From Comamonadaceae bacterium (lineage in GTDB: Bacteria > Pseudomonadota > Gammaproteobacteria > Burkholderiales > Burkholderiaceae_C), in the NCBI GenBank assembly GCA_947478935.1, contig CANJXV010000140.1, forward strand, positions 1 through 6,776: 6,776 nt of DNA, given 5' to 3'. This document shows positions 1 to 5,231 of the stretch, piece after piece; positions within the stretch are counted from its first letter, which is position 1, and each line of letters opens with the position of its first letter. Below the pieces are notes generated by a model. That model was not told the DNA's origin and ran no database searches. It worked only from the letters and a program-made list of their open reading frames with translations. The position numbers and the translations under genes are program-made.

Positions 1-530
1 AGCGAAAGCTCCTGCGCAATCGCCGTCAAGCTGGTGCCGCGCACAATGCGGCTAAAGACCTCGAATTCTCGATCGCTCAGGGAGGTATGGGGCAAGTCTT
101 CGCTGTGCGGCGCCATATCCATGGCCAGTAGCTCGGCCACTTTGGGGCTGATATATCGGCCCCCGGCCACCAGCTTGCGTAAGGCTGGCAGCAGCAAATC
201 CATATCGCTTTCTTTGGACAAATAGCCCGAAGCCCCAGCGCGTATGGCGCGCACCGCGTACTGCGCTTCATGGTGCATGCTGAAAATCAGCACCGGCAAA
301 CGTGGCCGCGCCTGGCGGATCAACTTGATCAGCTCCAAGCCGTTACGCCCCGGCATGGAAATGTCCAGTATCACCAGCGCCCAGTCGCGCTCGCGCACTG
401 CTTGCAGTGCGGCATTGCCGTTAGCGGCCTCGCCGGCCACCACCAAGTCGTGGGTATCGGCCAAAATTTTGCGCAAGCCATCGCGGATGATGGCGTGGTC
501 GTCAGCAACTAACACTTGCCAGGGGCTCAT
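1..530 (-). CDS. LuxR/NarL-family response regulator (C-terminus cut by window edge)
   Basis: Cytoplasmic transcription regulator of a two-component system; it should receive phosphate from the kinase encoded just upstream. 176 codons are visible, starting at the ATG at 530-528 (MSPWQVLVADDHAIIRDGL). The receiver domain spans about residues 4-120. Acidic pocket residues D10/D11, the phospho-acceptor D56 (in LVILDISMPG), the switch Ser84 and the conserved Lys106 (GYLSKES) are all present. A linker follows, and from about residue 150 the LuxR-type helix-turn-helix begins (TSLSDREFEVFSRIVRG, then TSLTAIAQELSL). The window edge cuts the protein before the recognition helix is complete; family members are usually about 210-220 residues, so roughly 35-45 are missing. 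The start is well fixed: AGGAGG lies 7 bases upstream, and the ATG overlaps the kinase stop as ATGA. The family is clear. The target genes are unknown. Confidence 0.95.
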   Translation of the reverse strand, partial: MSPWQVLVADDHAIIRDGLRKILADTHDLVVAGEAANGNAALQAVRERDWALVILDISMPGRNGLELIKLIRQARPRLPVLIFSMHHEAQYAVRAIRAGASGYLSKESDMDLLLPALRKLVAGGRYISPKVAELLAMDMAPHSEDLPHTSLSDREFEVFSRIVRGTSLTAIAQELS

Positions 531-1195
531 ACAGTCACCTCCTCACGCAATGCGGCTCTGGGCATGCTAGGCAACGCCGACAAAGCCAAACGCAGCGTGA
601 CGCTGCAACCTTGGCCCGGCGCGCTGACGATTTCCAAGCGGCCACCCACAGCGCGCGCCCGCTCGCGCATGCTGCTCAAGCCCATGCCGCAGTGGCCCGA
701 CGTAGCGGCCATGCCTTGACCATCATCGCGCACGCGCAAGATCAAATCGGACGCGTCGGTTTGTAAATCAACCCACACATTGCGCGCGTCGGCATGACGC
801 ACCACATTGTTCAAAGCCTCTTGCACGATACGAAACAAGGCGGTGGCTAACACGGGGTCGTGCACCCGAGCTTGCGCCGGTAGATGCATATGCAATTGCA
901 AACCACTGTGGCGCGCAAATTCACGGATTTGCCAGGTGACGGCATCGCCAAAGCCCAGCTCATCCAATATTTGCGGACGGAGTTCGGACGATATGCGGCG
1001 TACCGAGGCTATAGCGGTATCGAGCATGCGGCGCATATCGTCCACGCTGTGCGGCTCTGCGCCGCGCCCTTCTTTGACGCGGTTGCCCAGCCAAGCCAGG
1101 CTGAGCTTGAGACCGGTCAGCTGCTGGCCTAGGTCGTCATGCAGCTCGCGCGAGATGCGCGCGCTCTTCTTCGCGCACGGTTTGCTGGCCGGCAT
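527..1195 (-). CDS. Catalytic half of the split histidine kinase (HisKA_3 + HATPase_c)
   Basis: The frame opens at an ATG at 1195-1193, but family sequence begins only at about residue 12 (ARISRELHDDLGQQLTGLKL), so the ATG is probably not the native start. His19 is the phosphoacceptor of the HisKA_3 dimerisation domain (about 12-80). The HATPase_c domain follows: N box with E126 and N130 in FRIVQEALNNVVRHA, G1 box DDGQGM at 157-162, and G2 box GMGLSSMRERARAVGG at 170-185. All catalytic motifs are intact. The stop codon overlaps the regulator start as ATGA. If translation reinitiates here, the product would be a soluble kinase core with no sensor; I see only a poorly spaced AGGA upstream of that ATG, so this is uncertain. 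Confidence 0.85.
   Translation of the reverse strand: MPASKPCAKKSARISRELHDDLGQQLTGLKLSLAWLGNRVKEGRGAEPHSVDDMRRMLDTAIASVRRISSELRPQILDELGFGDAVTWQIREFARHSGLQLHMHLPAQARVHDPVLATALFRIVQEALNNVVRHADARNVWVDLQTDASDLILRVRDDGQGMAATSGHCGMGLSSMRERARAVGGRLEIVSAPGQGCSVTLRLALSALPSMPRAALREEVTV
538..543 (-). promoter_or_regulatory. Strong ribosome binding site of the response regulator
   Basis: On the minus strand AGGAGG sits 7 bases before the regulator ATG and lies inside the last codons of the kinase. With the ATGA stop/start overlap this suggests translational coupling. Because the site is near consensus, the regulator could also be translated independently when ribosomes do not reach the end of the frameshifted kinase. 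Confidence 0.75.
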
Positions 1196-2576
1196 ACAGG
1201 GCGCGCAGTTCCTGGTTCATGGCTGTTAACTCGTTGCGTGCGCGCCGCTGCGCCGTCACATCGCGCAGTACCGCTGTCATTTGGATGTGACCACCGATGT
1301 CTGTTTTAGAAATGGAGGACTCGATCGGAAACTCGCTGCCGTCGCAGCGCAGGCCAAATATTTCTAACTGCGCCGCCATAGTGCGCGGCCCTTCGGTGGT
1401 GTGTGCGAAGGCGCCCATTTGTGCATCGTGGTTCGCGCGGGACCGCTCGGGCAGCAACTGCCTCAGTGGCTGCCCGATCACCGCTTGCGCGCGATAGCCA
1501 AACATGGCCTCAGCGGCCGGGTTGAACAGCTGGATCCGCATGGCACTATCGACAGCTACGATCGCATCTTTTACGGACTCCACCGTGTGCTGGTAGCGCA
1601 CATGCGCATCGATCAGGGCCGCTTCAAGCACCTCTTTGCGGCGTAGCTTTTGCATGAGAAAAGATGCCACAAACACGGTATATAAACATAGCACGCCCGC
1701 GGCCAGTGCAATCGGTATTGCCACCTCGCGCCAGGCGGCCAGGCTTTGACTCTCGTCGTCCGATACACCTAGCAGCAAAGGAAAGTCGGGCAGACGGCCC
1801 AAAGCAAACGTCAGCCGCGTGCCATCGCCACTTTCATGCACCAGGGTGCGTACGCCCTCTTGCGCGGCGGGCAAGCGCGCACCCATCAGCTCCAGCGCTA
1901 GCGCACCCAGGTCGTTTTCACGATGCGGGTAGCTGGCCATCAAGGTGCCATCGGCTTGGTAAATCGCCACAGGGCGCGCATAGTCCAAGTGCACTTGCAT
2001 TAACACGGCCTCAAAACGCGCCAGGTCCAGGTCGGCCACTACCGCGCCTCTAAAGCTACCGTCGGCATTTTCGAGCCGCCGGGCCATGCGCACCAGCCAC
2101 AAGCCACTGGACGCATCGCGCCGCGGCTTGTCCATGAAAAAGCCTTTATGGCCGCCCTTAGAAAAGGCATTAAAAAATTCCTGATTTGACAGATTGCGCG
2201 TCAGATTTCGCACGTCGTTGGACGCATTGACCACATAGCCATCGGCATCGACCAGGGTCAACGCATGCAGCTGGCGCATGCCCGACACCCGCGTGGCCAT
2301 CAAGAGATGGGTCATGTCGCTGTCTAGCGCAATGGTGCTGCCGAACTCCGAGCCCAAACGCTCTTGCACGCCTTGCAATACCTTGTCCGCGCCTTGCAGT
2401 GACTGGCGCGTTTCTTCGATAAACATGGCCGCCAGGCTGGCGGTTTCGCCGCTGGCGTGGGCCAGTTCGCGCTCGCGCAAGGACCAGAGCAAAAATGCAC
2501 TGGTGAGCAATGCGCCGGCAATGGTCGCCGCCGCGAGCAGGCCCACGGCCTGCGAGGTACGAATTTGCAAACGCAT
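1137..2576 (-). CDS. Sensor half of the split histidine kinase (TM, PDC/dCache-like, TM, PAS)
   Basis: The frame has 479 codons from the ATG at 2576-2574 (MRLQIRTSQAVGLLAAATIA). GGAAG lies 4 bases upstream of the ATG. Membrane helix 1 covers about residues 11-31. Residues about 32-283 form an extracytoplasmic domain of the PDC/dCache type, with a first lobe around LTLVDADGYVVNASND and a second around VAIYQADGTLMASYPHREND. Helix 2 is about 286-308. A PAS domain spans about 327-445 (VESVKDAIVAVDSAMRIQLF, FNPAAEAMFGYRAQAVIGQP, ending in TAVLRDVTAQRRA). A coiled linker then leads into REEERA, after which the frame leaves the family sequence at residue 474 and stops six codons later. As read, this product senses but has no phosphoacceptor or ATPase domain. 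The ligand is not identifiable. Confidence 0.85.
   Translation of the reverse strand: MRLQIRTSQAVGLLAAATIAGALLTSAFLLWSLRERELAHASGETASLAAMFIEETRQSLQGADKVLQGVQERLGSEFGSTIALDSDMTHLLMATRVSGMRQLHALTLVDADGYVVNASNDVRNLTRNLSNQEFFNAFSKGGHKGFFMDKPRRDASSGLWLVRMARRLENADGSFRGAVVADLDLARFEAVLMQVHLDYARPVAIYQADGTLMASYPHRENDLGALALELMGARLPAAQEGVRTLVHESGDGTRLTFALGRLPDFPLLLGVSDDESQSLAAWREVAIPIALAAGVLCLYTVFVASFLMQKLRRKEVLEAALIDAHVRYQHTVESVKDAIVAVDSAMRIQLFNPAAEAMFGYRAQAVIGQPLRQLLPERSRANHDAQMGAFAHTTEGPRTMAAQLEIFGLRCDGSEFPIESSISKTDIGGHIQMTAVLRDVTAQRRARNELTAMNQELRALYAGQQTVREEERAHLARAA
1157..1164 (-). repeat. (GC)4 tract at the kinase frameshift
   Basis: Four GC units lie exactly where the kinase frame switches. Four units give GAG CGC GCG CAT and an early stop at 1139-1137. 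Five units would give GAG CGC GCG CGC ATC and restore E-R-A-R-I followed by SRELHDD. Gain or loss of one unit by slippage would explain the break. The tract is short for a classical phase-variable repeat. Confidence 0.7.
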
Positions 2577-2598
2577 TGCACTTCCAAGGAGATGTCAT

Positions 2599-2633
2599 GG
2601 CATGGCGCCAGGCAAGACCACTCCCGGCATGCC
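2599..2633 (-). promoter_or_regulatory. Possible hairpin in the kinase mRNA leader
   Basis: Read on the minus strand, GGCATG plus CCGGG can pair with CCTGG and CATGCC around a 10-base loop. The stem is 11 bp, including one G-U pair, with a 3-base CGC bulge on the 3' side. It ends 22 bases before the kinase ATG, inside the leader predicted from the promoter candidate. No T run follows, so it is not a terminator. It could affect translation or mRNA stability, or be chance in GC-rich DNA. Confidence 0.35.
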
Positions 2634-2655
2634 CTGCAGCACCAGGTTCCAATTC

Positions 2656-2686
2656 AATGTATCAGGGGAATGGGGCAAATTGTCAA
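2656..2686 (-). promoter_or_regulatory. Sigma70-type promoter candidate for the kinase-regulator operon
   Basis: On the minus strand a perfect -35 hexamer TTGACA (2686-2681) is followed by a -10-like TACATT (2661-2656, 4 of 6 matches). A TG pair one base upstream makes an extended -10, TGATACATT. The spacer is 19 bases, slightly longer than ideal. The predicted start near 2649 leaves a leader of roughly 73 bases to the kinase ATG at 2576. The segment is locally AT-richer than the genes around it. Confidence 0.6.
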
Positions 2687-2698
2687 GCGCTTGCTCGC

Positions 2699-2729
2699 CT
2701 ATTGCGCAAACCTTGACCTAACGCAATAG
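2699..2729. promoter_or_regulatory. Inverted repeat upstream of the kinase promoter, candidate operator
   Basis: CTATTGCG (2699-2706) and CGCAATAG (2722-2729) form a perfect 8+8 bp inverted repeat with a 15-base spacer. The inner edge lies 12 bases upstream of the -35 box, about -50 to -80 from the predicted transcription start, a typical activator position. The left arm also overlaps an 8-bp palindrome TTGCGCAA (2702-2709). No T run follows on either strand, so a binding site is likelier than a terminator. The binding protein is unknown; the adjacent NarL-type regulator is one candidate. Confidence 0.5.
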
Positions 2730-2919
2730 ACGCCACTGCATTCGCAGGACGAGGGAAGCTGCGAGCGCCTCACCTAAGCCAGATGCCTAGCCAAGCCGCT
2801 ATGCATAGATGATTGATTCCCAGGGCCAACGCAGTTGCTTGCCGCCAAGCCAAGTCGCTTCGCTCCAGTCAGCTACAGGTTAGCTTGCAATGACGGTTTG
2901 GGGCTCATGCAGACCTTCC

Positions 2920-4914
2920 TTAGGGCCGCCCGACTGCGCGCGCAGTCACTACCGCTTGCATTAGCCCGCGGTCGTCCACCGCATTGGGGTAATAGCTTTT
3001 GTGCTCGGAGACTTCCACCTCGGGTTGCGCGGCGCCCATGCCTTTAACGGCAGCAACTGCCGCCTGCTCGGCAGCGCTATGGGCCGCTTGCAAAGCCGCT
3101 TGCGCACTGCCAAAGCTTTGGGTGCGGGTGACGCCAGTGAGGCGAAATACGCCGCTGCCGTCGCCATGCACTTCCACCACGGCGGTATAGGCTACCACGC
3201 CCGTGGCGGCGCCCACGGCATTGGCCACATCGCAGTTAGGCGGGAACACCACGTCGCAGCCCAAACGGCGCGCCAATTCGCCGTAAAACACCTTCACGGG
3301 CCCGCCCACCGCGACCACCGGCACCGAGGGTTTGATACTCACTTGCGCCAGACCCACCAGCGACTCGCCGTTGCAAATCGCTTGGCTAATGCGATCATCG
3401 GGCAGGCTAAAACCTAGCGCGGTGTCCAAAATTACGCGCGCGCTCAGGCGCACAGTTTCGCTCCACACCGCGTGCGCATAGGCGCGGGTGCGCTCCTGCG
3501 TCGGCATCTTCATCTCGCGCAAGCGGCAGCCCAGTTGCGCGGCTAGGTAAGCGCCTTCGCGCGACCAGTTAGCTTGCATGTCCAGCACATGCGCTGCGTC
3601 CGAGGGAGTGAACCCGGCCACTTGGATCAGGCCTTTGCGCTGCAGCGCAGTAATCGCGCGCTGCGCGTTCATAGATGTGGCCAGCGTGCGCAGAGGCGTG
3701 GGCCCAGGTCGCACCTGAGCCAGTAATTCGCTCTCGCGCGCCGAGAGTTCGTCCGACAGGCGCGGCCCTTTGGCGCCAAACGGCAGCAGCACAAACCGCC
3801 CTTGCAGAGAATTGCCGCCATCCACATCGGCCAGGTCCGCTTGCAGCATAGCAATGGTTTGCGGATAACGCGCCGCCAGCAGCGAGACCGGCACGATACG
3901 CTGGGGCCTCACTTCCAGGCGGCCGTTGCCTGCCAGCGCCACTTCGCTGTCGCCACCCAAACCGATAGTGCGCACGTCGATGGCCCGCACCATGGTGCGC
4001 CAGCCGCCCACCTCGGCACCGTCCAGGTTGACGCGCGGCAGGCCGTCGATCAGCGCACCCACGTCGGTGGTGGTACCGCCCATGTCCGACAAAATAAAAT
4101 TGTCCAGGCCACTGAGCCAGCGCGCCCCGACCAGACTGGCCGCCGGGCCGGAGAGCACGGTTTCAATGGGACGCTTGGCCACGCTGTGCGCTAGCGCCAG
4201 CGTGCCGTCGCCTTTGACGATCATCAGCGGGCACTCAATCTTTAGTTGCGCCATCGCGCTTTGCACTGCGTCGATTAAATGGGTCACGCGGGAAATCAGG
4301 CGGGCATTGAGCGTCGCGGTCAGCGCGCGGCGCGGCGCGTCCAGGCTGGAGGACAACTCGGTGGACAAGGTGACCGGCTTGCCGGTTTTCTCCACGATGC
4401 GCGTGCGTACCAATTGCTCATGCGCCGGGTTGCGCACCGCAAAAGCGGCGGCCACCGCAAACGCGTCCACCTGCGGCGCCATGCGTTCTATGGCTTCGTC
4501 CAGCGCGTCCAGGTCCAGCGGCGCGGCCTGCTCGCCATTGTGGTCATGGCCGCCGCTGATGCGCTCAATGGCCATGCCGGGAAAGGCTTTGGTAATGCCG
4601 GTGCGCTCAGCCATGCTGGCGTCAAAACCCACCAGCAAAACCCCTACCGCGCTGCCATGGCCCTCCACTACCGCATTAGTAGCCAAGGTGGTGGATACCG
4701 AGACCAGCGCAATGTCCTGCGCCCGCAGGCCTTGGGGCAAAGCGGCAATGGCCTGGGTAATGGCGTCGGACACGCCGAGGGATAAATCGCCTTTGGTGGT
4801 GATGGACTTGGCAGTGGCAATTACGCGCTGACTGGCAGCTTCAATAATCGCGGCATCGGTATAGGTGCCGCCGGTGTCAACGCCAATCAGGTACTGGGGG
4901 GAAACTGGATTCAT
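2920..4914 (-). CDS. HyuA-like hydantoinase/oxoprolinase family protein
   Basis: 664 residues, ATP-dependent ring-opening family (N-methylhydantoinase A, 5-oxoprolinase and acetone carboxylase subunits), probably cytoplasmic with no signal peptide. The start at 4914-4912 (MNPVSPQYLIGVDTGGTYTD) is chosen because the family's first phosphate-binding motif, GVDTGGTYTD, lies at residues 11-20. The frame is open for 80 more codons upstream, but that stretch has no family resemblance. Other motifs: STTLATNAVVEGHG at 74-87, SGPAASLVGA at 255-264, SDMGGTTTDVG at 276-286, TIGLGGDSEV at 316-325, GFTPSDAAHVL at 434-444, VGGPVKVFYGELARRL at 536-551. The TIGLGGDS form differs from the TIGAGGGS I expect in classical HyuA, and GFTPSDA suggests a stand-alone HyuA-like subgroup. 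No HyuB gene lies downstream. The substrate cannot be inferred. A weak GAAG is the only Shine-Dalgarno-like sequence. Confidence 0.93.
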   Translation of the reverse strand: MNPVSPQYLIGVDTGGTYTDAAIIEAASQRVIATAKSITTKGDLSLGVSDAITQAIAALPQGLRAQDIALVSVSTTLATNAVVEGHGSAVGVLLVGFDASMAERTGITKAFPGMAIERISGGHDHNGEQAAPLDLDALDEAIERMAPQVDAFAVAAAFAVRNPAHEQLVRTRIVEKTGKPVTLSTELSSSLDAPRRALTATLNARLISRVTHLIDAVQSAMAQLKIECPLMIVKGDGTLALAHSVAKRPIETVLSGPAASLVGARWLSGLDNFILSDMGGTTTDVGALIDGLPRVNLDGAEVGGWRTMVRAIDVRTIGLGGDSEVALAGNGRLEVRPQRIVPVSLLAARYPQTIAMLQADLADVDGGNSLQGRFVLLPFGAKGPRLSDELSARESELLAQVRPGPTPLRTLATSMNAQRAITALQRKGLIQVAGFTPSDAAHVLDMQANWSREGAYLAAQLGCRLREMKMPTQERTRAYAHAVWSETVRLSARVILDTALGFSLPDDRISQAICNGESLVGLAQVSIKPSVPVVAVGGPVKVFYGELARRLGCDVVFPPNCDVANAVGAATGVVAYTAVVEVHGDGSGVFRLTGVTRTQSFGSAQAALQAAHSAAEQAAVAAVKGMGAAQPEVEVSEHKSYYPNAVDDRGLMQAVVTARAVGRP
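2932..2947. repeat. 16-bp perfect palindrome at the 3' end of the HyuA-like gene
   Basis: GACTGCGC followed directly by GCGCAGTC, a perfect dyad with no spacer, encoding T-A-R-A-V ten bases before the stop codon. Without a loop or a T run it is not a standard terminator. It may be a protein-binding site or a by-product of GC-rich codons. Confidence 0.5.
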
Positions 4915-5195
4915 GAACGCTTCATGCAAATTAGGGAAGATATGGCGCAGAGCGGCGCAGGCCGCCCAGCCAAACCCCGTATTGTGACCACGCCACCTCC
5001 CATAAACGTATGGCCAGCCAATTACCTCAAATGCCCGCAGGGGCAAAGCCCGCGCTGCACGCCGCTGGACCACCGCAGCCCGGCCGGTACGCTGGCGGCG
5101 TTGCACCACGGGTTGGCGCAGCGCTTTGCCGGTACGCAAGCGACGGCCATGCAAGGCCGTGCGTAGGACGGGCGGGTACGTCTGGTTTTCCCGAT

Positions 5196-5224
5196 TTGAC
5201 AGGGCGCAAGGGCGGCGCTAAGGT
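5196..5224 (+). promoter_or_regulatory. Weak promoter candidate before the CocE-like gene
   Basis: A perfect -35 hexamer TTGACA (5196-5201) is followed after 17 bases by TAAGGT (5219-5224), which matches only the T, A and final T of a -10 box. Transcription would then begin almost at the ATG, giving a nearly leaderless message. That conflicts with use of the AAGG ribosome site in the same bases. The spacing is good, but the -10 is poor. Confidence 0.25.
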
Positions 5225-5231
5225 CGCCGCC
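5211..5231 (+). promoter_or_regulatory. GC stem-loop abutting the start codon, AAGG in the loop
   Basis: GGCGGCG (5211-5217) and CGCCGCC (5225-5231) form a perfect 7-bp, all-GC inverted repeat around the 7-base loop CTAAGGT. The last stem base is immediately before the ATG at 5232. The only Shine-Dalgarno-like sequence of this gene, AAGG at 5220-5223, is in the loop. In RNA this could control ribosome access. As DNA it could be an operator covering the weak -10 box. The geometry is seen directly; function is inferred. Confidence 0.5.

Larger units (their letters stand above)
527..2576 (-). pseudogene. Membrane sensor histidine kinase, one gene split by a frameshift
   Basis: Two overlapping minus-strand frames together make one complete NarL-type sensor kinase. 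The order is transmembrane helix, periplasmic PDC/dCache-like domain, second transmembrane helix, PAS, coiled linker, HisKA_3 and HATPase_c. The first frame reads REEERA and then goes off-family (HLARAA, stop). The second frame carries the expected continuation RISRELHDDLGQQ. Restoring one GC unit in the GCGCGCGC tract at 1157-1164 joins them as REEERARISRELHDD and gives an uninterrupted protein of about 683 residues, a normal size for this architecture. Neither half has other damage, so the break is recent, a sequencing or assembly error, or a switchable tract. The gene forms an operon with the response regulator that overlaps its stop codon. Product as encoded here: kinase activity uncoupled or lost. 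Confidence 0.85.
2577..2919. other. Intergenic region between the HyuA-like gene and the kinase
   Basis: This 343-base gap holds no gene I can support. Its left part carries the kinase leader, promoter and an upstream inverted repeat (listed separately). The right part, about 2730-2919, lies downstream of the HyuA-like stop. It contains a perfect 10-bp palindrome CTATGCATAG at 2799-2808 and a small AGCTA/TAGCT hairpin at 2871-2885. Neither is followed by a T run on the minus strand, so I see no intrinsic terminator for the HyuA-like gene. Read-through into the kinase operon is possible. Confidence 0.7.
4915..5231. other. Divergent intergenic region between the HyuA-like and CocE-like genes
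   Basis: These 317 bases separate two divergently transcribed genes, so both 5' control regions should lie here. I find no convincing coding sequence; frames on both strands are open for 80 or more codons but resemble no family I know. Visible elements are a GCGGC/GCCGC hairpin at 4952-4965, about 40 bases upstream of the HyuA-like ATG, and a 10-base direct repeat GCCGGTACGC at 5083-5092 and 5128-5137 (45-base period). The right end carries the start-codon hairpin and a -35-like TTGACA, listed separately. No good promoter for the HyuA-like gene was recognised. Confidence 0.65.

Noticed and set aside
2597..2716. 39-codon plus-strand frame preceded by AAGGAG 5 bases before its ATG
   Set aside because: The ribosome site is good, but the peptide is unremarkable and lies antisense to the kinase leader and promoter. 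I see no promoter for it; probably chance.
2871..2885. AGCTA/TAGCT hairpin as terminator of the HyuA-like gene
   Set aside because: The stem is only 5 bp, is not GC-rich and has no T run on the minus strand.
3926..4831. Plus-strand open frame of 301 codons opposite the HyuA-like gene
   Set aside because: The sequence is low-complexity Ser/Ala/Arg-rich, with no family resemblance, and is fully antisense to the HyuA-like motifs.
5083..5137. 10-base direct repeat GCCGGTACGC with 45-base period as possible regulator sites or array
   Set aside because: Only two copies and no third at the same period; may be chance. Not a CRISPR or iteron pattern.
4915..5154. 80-codon N-terminal extension of the HyuA-like frame to an upstream ATG
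   Set aside because: Arg-rich sequence with no family resemblance. The conserved first motif sits 11 residues after the ATG at 4914, as expected for the family.
4924..5166. Plus-strand 80-codon frame in the divergent intergenic region
   Set aside because: No ribosome site or recognisable motif; Pro/Arg/Ala-rich as expected for a random GC-rich frame.
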